Source: Methylophilaceae bacterium
GTDB taxonomy: Bacteria; Pseudomonadota; Gammaproteobacteria; Burkholderiales; Methylophilaceae
NCBI GenBank assembly: GCA_017880825.1
Contig: JADGRN010000013.1
Location: forward strand, 1-16,793
Direction of reading: 5' to 3'
Length of the DNA stretch: 16,793 nt
Shown piece after piece: positions 9,233 through 16,714 of the stretch. The notes under the pieces were generated by a model that saw only the letters and a program-made list of their open reading frames with translations, did no database searches and had not been told where the DNA came from. How positions within the stretch are numbered: position 1 is the stretch's first letter; each line of letters starts with the position of its first letter. A program made the translations under genes and the position numbers.

Positions 9233-9402
9233 TGAGAAGCCGCCAAATACCGGCGGCATTGAACTCAGAACTTGAATTGTCTAAAATCCATGATGGCTAT
9301 TTATATGTATGCTAAGCAACATACACTTGCAATCAAATTGCGGCATAATCGGTATGACCTGCTGCTCGCCAAATCCTGTTTCTCTCAATTATGTAGAAGA
9401 CC
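9233..9402 (+). other. Intergenic gap between nadB and the ACP-led cluster
   Basis: This 170-bp gap holds a small inverted repeat, GCCGCC (9239-9244) and GGCGGC (9252-9257) with a 7-base loop, just after the nadB stop. No T run follows it, so it is at best a weak terminator. An AT-rich patch follows (about 9277-9310, with TTGTCT and TTATAT/TATATG) where a promoter for the cluster could lie, but spacing and matches are too poor for a firm call. The ACP start codon is preceded by AGAAG, a weak ribosome-binding site. Confidence 0.4.
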
Positions 9403-9693
9403 ATGTCACAAAATATCTCATCCACCACTGGAAATGACGCTGCCCTGCAACTGGAAATTGCAGAATTGATGGTGCAAGCCCTGAATCTCGAGGTTTCCGC
9501 CACAGAAATACAGTCTGATACACCGCTCTACGGCAGTGGGCTCGGCCTTGATTCCATCGACATATTGGAGATCGCATTGGTGGTCTCCAAACGTTATGGC
9601 TTGCAATTACGTGCGGACAGCGAAAATAATCACCATATTTTCAGTTCATTGCGCAACCTGACCGAGTACGTTGCCAAGCAGAGAACCCGTTAA
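9403..9693 (+). CDS. Acyl carrier protein (aryl-polyene-cluster type)
   Basis: This 96-residue acyl carrier protein holds growing acyl chains as thioesters on a phosphopantetheine arm. The attachment serine is S51 in GLGLDSIDILEIAL, the standard DS[IL] motif, at the start of the second helix. The protein is slightly longer than housekeeping AcpP (about 78 residues), with a short N-terminal extension, and less acidic than AcpP. That fits a dedicated secondary-metabolism or lipid carrier. It opens a tight run of genes: its TAA overlaps the next ATG by one base (TAATG). Aryl-polyene clusters usually carry two such ACPs, but only one is visible here. A partner could lie beyond the right-hand break. 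The identity as a carrier protein is secure; its specific pathway is inferred from neighbours. Confidence 0.92.
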   Translation: MSQNISSTTGNDAALQLEIAELMVQALNLEVSATEIQSDTPLYGSGLGLDSIDILEIALVVSKRYGLQLRADSENNHHIFSSLRNLTEYVAKQRTR

Positions 9694-10337
9694 TGCCTGA
9701 AATAACCCGCATACTCCGCCTGATCGGCATTGCGCTGCTGTTTATTACTTATTTGATGTTTGTGCATTACGCCAACTTATCGGCGCAAGGCGGGATGCTT
9801 GCTGCGCTGTTGGCTGTGGCGCCCATATTTGGACTTGCTCTGGCGCTGGCATGGATTTCCAGAACGCGGCTGACGGGATGCACCTTGCTGGCTGTCTGCT
9901 GCATTGCAAGCTGGGCGCTGTGGCCACTTATCAGACAGCATTCCGGTTTTATATTCTGGGTGCAGGATGTCAGCCTGCAATTGATTCTGTTGATGACTTT
10001 TGCACGCACCCTGCTGGCAGGACGCAAACCACTATGCGTTTATTTTGCAGAGATGGTGCATGGTTCACTGCCAGCGCGACAAGAGCAATATGCACGTTGG
10101 GTCACCGTGGCTTGGGTAATATTTTTCGGCATGATGGCAATAGCTACTACCCTGCTTTTCTTCATGGCGCCGTTGGCAGTTTGGTCCTTTTTCGCCAATT
10201 TTCTGGTTCTGCCGCTCACTGCATTAATGTTTATCGCCGAATATCTGGTGCGGCGGCGCGTCCTGCCAGATATACCGCCCGGGCACATCCTCGATGCCGT
10301 AAGGGCATACCGCAATTCCTCCGCACGTGCACACTGA
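9693..10337 (+). CDS. COG4648-like inner-membrane protein of the polyene cluster
   Basis: This 214-residue hydrophobic protein has about six likely membrane segments (roughly 8-26, 32-53, 60-78, 86-104, 137-158 and 163-184). The loop GRKPLCVYFAEMVHG and the following RWVTVAWVIFFGMMA resemble the COG4648 family (ApeG in the E. coli aryl-polyene cluster), which is almost always encoded between the ACP and the AMP-binding enzyme. Its biochemical role is not established; a part in membrane attachment or transport of the product is a guess. The start overlaps the ACP stop by one base. The C-terminus is short and basic. Family recognition comes from this loop, size, topology and position, not from any catalytic motif. 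Confidence 0.8.
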   Translation: MPEITRILRLIGIALLFITYLMFVHYANLSAQGGMLAALLAVAPIFGLALALAWISRTRLTGCTLLAVCCIASWALWPLIRQHSGFIFWVQDVSLQLILLMTFARTLLAGRKPLCVYFAEMVHGSLPARQEQYARWVTVAWVIFFGMMAIATTLLFFMAPLAVWSFFANFLVLPLTALMFIAEYLVRRRVLPDIPPGHILDAVRAYRNSSARAH

Positions 10338-10362
10338 GGCGTTTGCAAGATCGTCGCTGATC

Positions 10363-11721
10363 ATGCCGACATTCCCACTCGTCACCCACCAATCGCCGGA
10401 TCAAGTGGTCGCCTGGCAGCAGGGTGTCGCGATTTCGCTCAACAAGTTTTTAGGCGACGTTGCGCACCTCGCTGCTGTGCTACCTGCAGGCGGCCATATG
10501 CTCAATCTGTGCAGCGACCGCTACCATTTCAGTGTAGGGCTGGCGTCAGCGATCGTCAGCGGCAAAATAAGTCTGCTGCCGCCAACGATTACGCCGGAAA
10601 CGCTGCGTCAACTGCAGGCTTTTTCCGCCGATGTGTTTTGTCTGCATGACAGTGATCATGGTGCAGCCGAACTGCATCAGCTGCGCTATCCGGTGATGCC
10701 GCAGAGTTATCCTGCGACGCTGGAGATACCGCAGATTGACAGCCAGCAGCCAGCCGCCATTTTATTTACTTCAGGCTCCAGCGGTACGCCGCTTCCTCAC
10801 CCAAAATCCTGGGGCAGTCTGGTACGCAATGTGCGTGCCCAAGCTGAACGCCTGGGGCTGCTGGGCGGCGCAGCCAGAACCATTGTAGGCACCGTTCCGC
10901 CGCAGCACATGTATGGCTTGGAATCGACGGTATTGCTAGCACTACAAAGCGGCCATGCGCTGAGCAGTGCACACCCGTTTTACCCTGCAGATATTTGCAG
11001 CGCCATTGAGGCCGCACCCATGCCGCGCGTTTTGGTGTCCACACCGGTACACTTGAAATCGCTGCTGGAAGCGGAACTGGACATGCCCGCAGTAGAAATG
11101 ATTTTATCTGCCACTGCGCCGCTGTCAGCGCAACTGGCAAAGGCTGTCGAGATGCGCTTTAATGCGCCGTTGTTGGAAATTTACGGCAGCACAGAAACTG
11201 GCCAGATTGCCACGCGGCGCCCCACGCAAACCCCTGAATGGCAGCTTTTCCCTGGCTTACGGCTGACCCGACAAGGCGAGCGTATGTGGGCCTCGGGAGG
11301 GCATGTGGAGATAGCTGCCGCGCTCAACGATGTCATCGAAACCACCACAGACAATCGCTTCCTGCTGCATGGACGCATGGCGGATCTGGTCAATATTGCC
11401 GGCAAACGCAGTTCGCTGAGCAGTCTGAATCATCAGCTGAATGCAATTCCAGGCGTACTGGATGGCGCGTTTTACATGCCGGAAGAAACCTCGCATGACC
11501 ATGTCACACGGCTCAGTGCCTGTGTGGTCGCCCCAGTTCTAAGCAGGCAGGCACTGATTGCGGCATTGCGTAAACGCATAGACCCGGTGTTTCTGCCGCG
11601 GCCACTGCTGTTTGTAACAGCGTTACCGCGCAACAGCACCGGCAAACTGCCACGTGAGGCGCTCAGAATGCTGATCGAAAACAGCAGACTTGAAACCTCG
11701 GCCAGCGATCATCCAGCATGA
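10363..11721 (+). CDS. AMP-binding acyl/aryl-activating enzyme (ACP ligase-like)
   Basis: This ANL-superfamily adenylating enzyme probably activates an aryl or fatty acid starter and loads it onto the neighbouring ACP, as ApeH does in aryl-polyene synthesis. From the ATG at 10363 it has 452 residues. The ATP-binding motif LFTSGSSGTP is at 134-143, YGSTETG at 274-280, and the C-terminal catalytic lysine in NSTGKLPREAL at about K428. An in-frame GTG at 10327 would add 12 residues and overlap the previous gene by 11 bases. I prefer 10363 because MPTFPLVTHQSPDQVVAW resembles the start of homologues, though neither start has a strong ribosome-binding site. The gene ends in a 4-base ATGA overlap with the next gene. 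Substrate is not predictable from sequence by eye. Confidence 0.88.
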   Translation: MPTFPLVTHQSPDQVVAWQQGVAISLNKFLGDVAHLAAVLPAGGHMLNLCSDRYHFSVGLASAIVSGKISLLPPTITPETLRQLQAFSADVFCLHDSDHGAAELHQLRYPVMPQSYPATLEIPQIDSQQPAAILFTSGSSGTPLPHPKSWGSLVRNVRAQAERLGLLGGAARTIVGTVPPQHMYGLESTVLLALQSGHALSSAHPFYPADICSAIEAAPMPRVLVSTPVHLKSLLEAELDMPAVEMILSATAPLSAQLAKAVEMRFNAPLLEIYGSTETGQIATRRPTQTPEWQLFPGLRLTRQGERMWASGGHVEIAAALNDVIETTTDNRFLLHGRMADLVNIAGKRSSLSSLNHQLNAIPGVLDGAFYMPEETSHDHVTRLSACVVAPVLSRQALIAALRKRIDPVFLPRPLLFVTALPRNSTGKLPREALRMLIENSRLETSASDHPA

Positions 11722-12011
11722 TCACCCACACCCATCTAACCATTGCCGCCGACCACCCGGCCTTTGCCGGACATTTCCCCGGCACACCCATCGTGCCGGG
11801 GGTGATCCTGCTGGACGAAACACTGCATGCCATCGGGCTGGCTATGCAAGCCTGCCAGATCAGTTCGGTCAAATTTTTAAGCCCGCTGGGACCGGGCGAA
11901 TCCGTGGTGATTCAGCACGAGTCACTCGCCAATGGAAGCATCCGCTTTGATATCATGGCAGGCACACGCCGCATTGCCACCGGCAGCATAGTCCCGGACA
12001 CAGCAACATGA
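11718..12011 (+). CDS. Short hot-dog-fold dehydratase-like protein (FabZ/ApeI-type)
   Basis: This 97-residue single hot-dog domain is related to 3-hydroxyacyl-ACP dehydratases. It carries the active-site block HFPGTPIVPGVILLDE, with the catalytic histidine at H19 and an acidic residue 14 positions on. That residue is D33, where FabZ has glutamate and FabA has aspartate. In aryl-polyene clusters an equivalent small protein (ApeI) removes water from the 3-hydroxyacyl chain so that conjugated double bonds form. It is shorter than FabZ (about 150 residues), which is usual for this subgroup. Both ends overlap neighbours by 4 bases (ATGA), so it is translated with them. The activity is inferred; a thioester-binding role without dehydration cannot be excluded. 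Confidence 0.85.
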   Translation: MITHTHLTIAADHPAFAGHFPGTPIVPGVILLDETLHAIGLAMQACQISSVKFLSPLGPGESVVIQHESLANGSIRFDIMAGTRRIATGSIVPDTAT

Positions 12012-12946
12012 TGTCCCAGCCTGCATCAAGCGAGGCCAAAGCCACCAGCTGGAAGGACGCGCCGGAGCGCAGCAATATGCCGATGCTGCGCATCATGAGT
12101 TGGATATCACTGCGCCTGGGACGGCCAGCCGGGCGTGTGGTTTTGCACCTGATCGCGCTTTATTTTCTGTTATTTGCACCGGCCAGTCACCGGGCTTCGC
12201 GCAGCTACCTGAATCGGGCGCTGGGGCGTCCGGCCAAATGGATGGATTCATATCGACATTTTTTTTGTTTTGCCGCCACCATCCATGATCGGATTTATCT
12301 GATTAACAAGCGTTTCGATTTATTCGACATCGAGATATGCGGTGAGGAAACCATCCGCACCTTGCTCGCTGCAGATCAGGGACTTTTTCTGATGGGGGCG
12401 CACATGGGTAGTTTCGAGGTTATCCGCGCCATTGGCCGCAAGGTCCCAAACTTGCGCGTGGCGATGGCGATGCATGAGGACAACGCGCAAAAAATCAATG
12501 CCATGCTTGCCGCCATCAATCCGCAGGCCGGGCAGGACATTATCGGCCTGGGGCATATTGATTCGATGCTGCAAGTACGCGAACGGCTCGATGATGGCAC
12601 GGTGGTGGGCATGCTGGCTGACCGCACCCTGGGCGAGGACAAGATGACGCAAATTAATCTGCTCGGCGCAGCGGCGGACTTTCCCAACGGGCCGTTTCGC
12701 ATGGCCGCGCTGCTGCACCGCCCGGTGTTGTTCATGGCCGGCCTGTATCTGGGTGGCAACCGCTACCAGATTCATTTTGAGGCGCTGGCTGATTTTTCCC
12801 AAATCCCCACTGGTCAGCGCGCTGCTGCCGTTCAGACCGCCATCACGCGTTATGCCGCCTTGCTCGACCAGCATTGCCGTGCAACACCTTATAACTGGTT
12901 CAATTTTTTCGATTTCTGGCAGTCAGCGCCCGGTCAGAAACCATGA
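12008..12946 (+). CDS. LpxL/HtrB-like lysophospholipid acyltransferase (COG4261-like)
   Basis: This 312-residue protein belongs to the LPLAT superfamily, related to the lipid A acyltransferases LpxL/HtrB. The catalytic HX4E motif is H132-MGSF-E137 in GAHMGSFEV. The N-terminal segment WKDAPERSNMPMLRIMSWIS and the membrane stretch at about 43-58 are typical of the COG4261 acyltransferases that accompany aryl-polyene and related clusters. The C-terminal TPYNWFNFFDFW is also conserved in this family. The likely role is transfer of the finished or growing acyl chain from ACP to a lipid or glycolipid at the inner membrane. It overlaps its neighbours on both sides by 4 bases. Acyltransferase identity is firm; acyl donor and acceptor are not known. 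Confidence 0.9.
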   Translation: MMSQPASSEAKATSWKDAPERSNMPMLRIMSWISLRLGRPAGRVVLHLIALYFLLFAPASHRASRSYLNRALGRPAKWMDSYRHFFCFAATIHDRIYLINKRFDLFDIEICGEETIRTLLAADQGLFLMGAHMGSFEVIRAIGRKVPNLRVAMAMHEDNAQKINAMLAAINPQAGQDIIGLGHIDSMLQVRERLDDGTVVGMLADRTLGEDKMTQINLLGAAADFPNGPFRMAALLHRPVLFMAGLYLGGNRYQIHFEALADFSQIPTGQRAAAVQTAITRYAALLDQHCRATPYNWFNFFDFWQSAPGQKP

Positions 12947-13551
12947 CAAAACCTTGCTTTGTTCACGTGCCAAACTCTTTCCGCAGCCAGCTGCTCGGTC
13001 TGATGCTGGTCACGCTGCTGTCATCAGTCAGCCACGCTGCAGACTGGGATATAGACCAGCTCATGCAGAGCCTGGCGCAAACCCGTTCCGGACATGCCAG
13101 CTTTGTTGAGAAAAAATCCATCGCCATGCTGGATAAACCGATTGAATCATCGGGAGAACTGTTTTACAGCGCGCCTGACCGGCTGGAAAAACGCACGCTA
13201 AAACCCAAACCCGAGACCATGCTGCTGGATCGCGGCATACTGACCATCGAACGCGACCGACAAAAGCACCGTCTGCAATTGCAGGATTACCCTGAACTGG
13301 CAGTCTTCATCGATAGTATCCGTGGCACTCTGGCGGGCGACCGCAAGTCACTGGAACGCACCTACCAGCTGAGTTTGCAAGGCGACATGCAAAACTGGAT
13401 GCTGCTGCTGGTACCCATCGATAACAAAATAAAAAAAGTGGTACAACGCATCCATATTTCCGGCGTGAATGACGATGTGCGCAGCATCGAAGTCATCCAG
13501 ACTGACGGCGATAGCTCGCTGATGACCATCGAAAAATCCGCCACACCATGA
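12943..13551 (+). CDS. LolA-like periplasmic carrier protein
   Basis: This 202-residue exported protein has a signal peptide ending at SVSHA|ADWDID (about residue 32). The mature part begins with a stretch typical of LolA-like proteins (DIDQLMQSLAQTRSGHASFV), followed by strands such as GELFYSAPDRLEKRTL. LolA carries lipoproteins across the periplasm. The cluster-specific relatives (ApeL) are thought to carry the lipid-linked polyene towards the outer membrane. Its position immediately before an MMPL exporter, with a 4-base overlap, supports joint work in export. It is not the housekeeping lolA, which is normally next to ftsK or rarA. Function beyond periplasmic lipid carriage is inferred. 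Confidence 0.87.
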   Translation: MTKPCFVHVPNSFRSQLLGLMLVTLLSSVSHAADWDIDQLMQSLAQTRSGHASFVEKKSIAMLDKPIESSGELFYSAPDRLEKRTLKPKPETMLLDRGILTIERDRQKHRLQLQDYPELAVFIDSIRGTLAGDRKSLERTYQLSLQGDMQNWMLLLVPIDNKIKKVVQRIHISGVNDDVRSIEVIQTDGDSSLMTIEKSATP

Positions 13552-15905
13552 AATCACCCGCCCCAAAACGCGGGCTGACAGCGATTGTCATCTGGCTGGC
13601 GTTGCTGTTCGCTTGCGCCGTTATCATCAGCCGCAGCCAATTTACCACTGATTTATCCGCTTTTTTACCGCGCACACCCACAGCAGAACAGCAACTGCTG
13701 ATGGATCAACTGCGCGACGGCCTGGTATCGCGGCTGATACTGATAGGCATAGAAGGTGCGGACGCACCCACCCGCGCCAGGCTGTCCCGGGAGATCGCGC
13801 AGCGCCTGCGCAACAATCCCGCATTTGTCATAGTCAATAACGGTGAGCCGATCAACACTGAGCGCGATCGCGCTTTTCTGTTCAACAACCGTTACCTGCT
13901 GAGCCCGGCCGTCACACCCGAGCGCTTTAGTGTAGACGGTCTGCATGCGGCGCTGAGTGACAGTATAGACCTGCTCGCCTCGTCGTCTGGACTGCTGGTC
14001 AAGTCGTTGCTGCCGCATGATCCCACTGGCGAGATGGTGCAATTACTCGATCAAATAAATAACGGCAACCACCCACAGCTGATTGATGGCGCATGGGCAT
14101 CACACGATGGTGCAAGCGCTCTCATGCTGGCACAGACCCTTGCCTCGGGCGCCGATATTGATGCCCAGCAACAAGCCATGGCCGCCATCCGCCTGGCCTT
14201 TAACCAAGCGCCCAGCACCACTCCTGCAGCCAAGCTGGCGATGACTGGGCCCGGCGTGTTTTCGGCTTTATCACGCGACTCCATCAAAAGCCAGGTCACC
14301 CGTCTTTCCATTATCAGCAGCGCGCTCATCGCCGCACTTTTACTGCTGGTTTATCGTTCATTCACCGCGCTGGCGCTGGGTTTGTTGCCGGTGATCAGCG
14401 CTGCGTTGGCCGGCATCGCAGCGGTCAGCCTGGGATTCGGCGTGGTACATGGCATTACCCTGGGCTTTGGCACAGCACTGATAGGCGAAGCGGTGGATTA
14501 TTCGATCTATCTATTCGTACAATCGGAACATGGCACAAACGACAGACAAGGCTGGATAGCCCGCTTCTGGCCCACCATTCGCCTCGGCGTGCTGACCTCG
14601 GTGTTCGGCTTTGCTGCACTGCTGTTGTCGGGTTTTCCCGGTCTGGCGCAACTCGGCCTGTATTCGATTGCCGGACTGATGGCCGCGGCCGCAGTGACAC
14701 GCTTCGTGTTACCTGGGCTGTTACCGACAGGTTTCAGCATCCATGACGTGTCTGCCATCGGGCTGCGTCTGTCCCGCCTTGCACAACGTGCCGCCGCACT
14801 GCGCTGGGGCGTAGCCGCGCTACTATTGATAGCATGCGTCATACTGTATAGCCACCGCACTACGCTGTGGAATCATGAACTAGCCTCCCTGAGTCCGGTA
14901 TCGGCCAGCGATCTGGCTCTGGATGCGCGCCTAAGGGCCGACATGGGTGCGCCCGATGTGCGTTACCTGGTGGTGGTATCCGCTGCCAGCCGGGAATCGG
15001 CGCTGGGCGCTGCCGAGCGTGTTTCCATGGCACTGCGGCCACTGGTCGAGCAAGGCGTGCTGGCCGGGTTTGAAAGCCCCAGCCATTATCTGCCCAGTGC
15101 GGCAACGCAGCAGGCACGACAGGCCAGTCTGCCTGCCCCTGCTGTATTGCAGGCGCGACTGCAACAAGCCATCAAGGATTTGCCGGTGCGTCCGCAACTT
15201 TTCACACCATTTTTGAACGACGTCGCAGCGGCACGCAGCCAGCCCTTGCTGCAACCCGCCGATCTTCAGCACACCTCGATGGCGATGGCTGTGGATGCCC
15301 TGCTCATCCAGCAGGATCAGCATTGGAGTGCTTTGCTACCACTTGCTGCGCCTGACGGCAACAACATCGATGCAACTCGCATGCGTGCCGCCTTGAAAAC
15401 GACAGGGTTAGCCAGCGCTCTATTTGTAGACTTAAAAGTCGTGTCCAATAATCTTTACTCCGGATACTTGAACGAAGCCATCCTGCTGTCGCTGGGAGGC
15501 TTGGTCGCGATTGTGGGATTGCTGCTGGTAGCACTGCGTTCACCGCTTCGGCTGTTAAGGATAATCGCGCCCTTGGCCGCCGCTGTGCTGACTGTGACTG
15601 CGGGATTGGCGGTATTTGGACAGCAACTGATCATCCTGCATCTGGTGGGCTTGTTACTGGTAGTGGCGGTCGGCTCCAATTATGCCCTGTTTTTCGACCG
15701 GCGTGATTCGAATAGTGCGATGCTGCCCCGTACTTACGCCTCTTTGTTGTTTGCCAACATGACCACCGTCGCCGGATTCGGTCTGCTGGCGTTTTCCAGC
15801 GTGCCGGTATTGCAGGCACTGGGAGCGACTGTGGCGCCGGGCGTCATTCTCGCACTGATTTTTTCAGCCATATTTGCCAGGCAGCCCGATGCGCCAGCTC
15901 ACTGA
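13548..15905 (+). CDS. MMPL/RND-family lipid exporter
   Basis: This 785-residue inner-membrane transporter has the two-halves RND layout. TM1 is at about 11-28, a periplasmic domain at about 30-248, and five helices between about 253 and 392. TM7 is near 418-436, with a second periplasmic domain to about 640 and five more helices to the C-terminus. An acidic pair in the fourth helix, E314 and D318 (GEAVDYSIYL), sits where MMPL proteins relay protons. The length is typical of the MMPL proteins in aryl-polyene clusters (ApeM, COG4258-like). The probable cargo is the acylated lipid product, handed to the LolA-like protein encoded just upstream. The 3' end overlaps the next gene by 17 bases. Transporter class is firm; cargo is inferred. 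Confidence 0.92.
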   Translation: MKSPAPKRGLTAIVIWLALLFACAVIISRSQFTTDLSAFLPRTPTAEQQLLMDQLRDGLVSRLILIGIEGADAPTRARLSREIAQRLRNNPAFVIVNNGEPINTERDRAFLFNNRYLLSPAVTPERFSVDGLHAALSDSIDLLASSSGLLVKSLLPHDPTGEMVQLLDQINNGNHPQLIDGAWASHDGASALMLAQTLASGADIDAQQQAMAAIRLAFNQAPSTTPAAKLAMTGPGVFSALSRDSIKSQVTRLSIISSALIAALLLLVYRSFTALALGLLPVISAALAGIAAVSLGFGVVHGITLGFGTALIGEAVDYSIYLFVQSEHGTNDRQGWIARFWPTIRLGVLTSVFGFAALLLSGFPGLAQLGLYSIAGLMAAAAVTRFVLPGLLPTGFSIHDVSAIGLRLSRLAQRAAALRWGVAALLLIACVILYSHRTTLWNHELASLSPVSASDLALDARLRADMGAPDVRYLVVVSAASRESALGAAERVSMALRPLVEQGVLAGFESPSHYLPSAATQQARQASLPAPAVLQARLQQAIKDLPVRPQLFTPFLNDVAAARSQPLLQPADLQHTSMAMAVDALLIQQDQHWSALLPLAAPDGNNIDATRMRAALKTTGLASALFVDLKVVSNNLYSGYLNEAILLSLGGLVAIVGLLLVALRSPLRLLRIIAPLAAAVLTVTAGLAVFGQQLIILHLVGLLLVVAVGSNYALFFDRRDSNSAMLPRTYASLLFANMTTVAGFGLLAFSSVPVLQALGATVAPGVILALIFSAIFARQPDAPAH

Positions 15906-16548
15906 CCTTGCCCAGCCAGGCCAGCATGCCCCCACGCTGGTCATTTTTCTGCCCGGCGCCTACGGTCAGCCGGCAGATTTTGTGCACGCCGGATTTGTCA
16001 GCGCGGTGCGTGTGCGCCAATTACAGATGGATATTGTGATGGTCGATCTGCCATTCGACCAAGTCGCGGATGACAGCATCCTGGCGGAAATCCACAGCAG
16101 CCTGGTACAACCGGCACTGACGGCCGGTTACCGGCAGATCTGGCTGGCCGGTATCTCCATCGGCGGTTATGTAGCGATGGCATATGCCGATCACTATCCC
16201 AATCAGCTCAGCGGGATATTTTTAATGGCGCCCTATCCCGGCAACCGCATGACCACCGGTGAAATCAGTTCGGCTGGCGGCATCCATGCCTGGATGCCGT
16301 CACCCATAGCCGCAGAAGATACCGAGCGCCGCAACTGGTACTGGCTGAAAACGCACACTCATACGGATATTCAGGTCCATCTGGCATATGGCGAAGACGA
16401 CCGTTTTGCAGACGACCATGCCATGATGGCAGAGGCCTTACCTCAGGCTCATGTGGGGCGCATACCGGGCAACCATGTGTGGCCAGTGTGGCAACAGTTA
16501 TGGCACAATTTCCTTGACCGTCGATTTGGTACTCATGCCAATGAATGA
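15889..16548 (+). CDS. Alpha/beta hydrolase
   Basis: This 219-residue alpha/beta-hydrolase-fold protein lacks a signal peptide, so it is presumably cytoplasmic. Counting from the ATG at 15889, the nucleophile elbow is AGISIGG with S90. The acidic residue is D170 or D171 in YGEDDRFADD, and the histidine is H196 in GNHVWPVW. The oxyanion region is near the N-terminal LPGAYG. I chose the ATG at 15889, with AGG 7 bases before it; an in-frame TTG at 15874 would add five residues. It lies inside the polyene-type operon, overlapping the exporter gene by 17 bases and the next gene by 8. A thioesterase or esterase role on the acyl product is plausible. It is not a hot-dog thioesterase such as ApeK. 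The exact substrate is unknown. Confidence 0.85.
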   Translation: MRQLTDLAQPGQHAPTLVIFLPGAYGQPADFVHAGFVSAVRVRQLQMDIVMVDLPFDQVADDSILAEIHSSLVQPALTAGYRQIWLAGISIGGYVAMAYADHYPNQLSGIFLMAPYPGNRMTTGEISSAGGIHAWMPSPIAAEDTERRNWYWLKTHTHTDIQVHLAYGEDDRFADDHAMMAEALPQAHVGRIPGNHVWPVWQQLWHNFLDRRFGTHANE

Positions 16549-16714
16549 TATTAATCCCGTGCGCTGGCGACCTACTTTTTTGATCCGCGCATCCACAGTT
16601 ATCCATCTGCTGGTCTTGATTGCTGTCATCGCCGAACCGGCACTATGGCCATGGGCGCTGGGCACTGTGGCCGCCACACTCGTGTCGCCAAACACGGATT
16701 TGTTGCCGTCGTAA
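16541..16714 (+). CDS. N-terminal fragment of a membrane-anchored protein, possibly polysaccharide-deacetylase-like; frame spoiled by a junction
   Basis: The ATG at 16541 overlaps the hydrolase stop by 8 bases and opens with MNDINPVRWRPTFLIRAS, then one hydrophobic segment ending in EPALWPWALGTVAA. I recall similar starts (RWRP..LI.AS, then a helix ending LWPWALGAV.AN) in polysaccharide-deacetylase-family proteins found beside aryl-polyene genes. After codon 45 (about 16675) the match stops: the remaining residues TLVSPNTDLLPS are merely the antisense of a different gene on the minus strand, and the stop at 16712-16714 is incidental. The true gene probably continued for several hundred residues. 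Only about 45 residues are genuine, so the family call is tentative. Confidence 0.5.
   Translation: MNDINPVRWRPTFLIRASTVIHLLVLIAVIAEPALWPWALGTVAATLVSPNTDLLPS

Noticed and set aside
9239..9257. Hairpin after nadB as a rho-independent terminator
   Set aside because: The stem is only 6 bp and is followed by ATTGAACTC, not a T run; kept only as part of the intergenic description.
8531..9259. 242-codon open frame on the minus strand inside nadB
   Set aside because: It lies fully opposite the well-supported nadB coding region, shows no recognisable family, and is the usual antisense shadow of a GC-rich gene.
9261..9286. Possible sigma-E-like promoter before the ACP gene (GAACTC/GAACTT and GTCTAA)
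   Set aside because: The boxes are separated by only 12 bases (from GAACTC) or 5 bases (from GAACTT) instead of about 16, so they cannot form a sigma-E promoter.
12320..12874. 184-codon minus-strand open frame opposite the acyltransferase gene
   Set aside because: Antisense to a gene with an intact HX4E motif; the composition (rich in His, Gln and Arg) is typical of a shadow frame.
16498..16659. Continuation of the minus-strand frame beyond the GH44-like fragment
   Set aside because: From 16659 leftward this is only the antisense of the deacetylase-like and hydrolase genes. Family resemblance stops at the junction, so the apparent 96-residue protein is not a real one.
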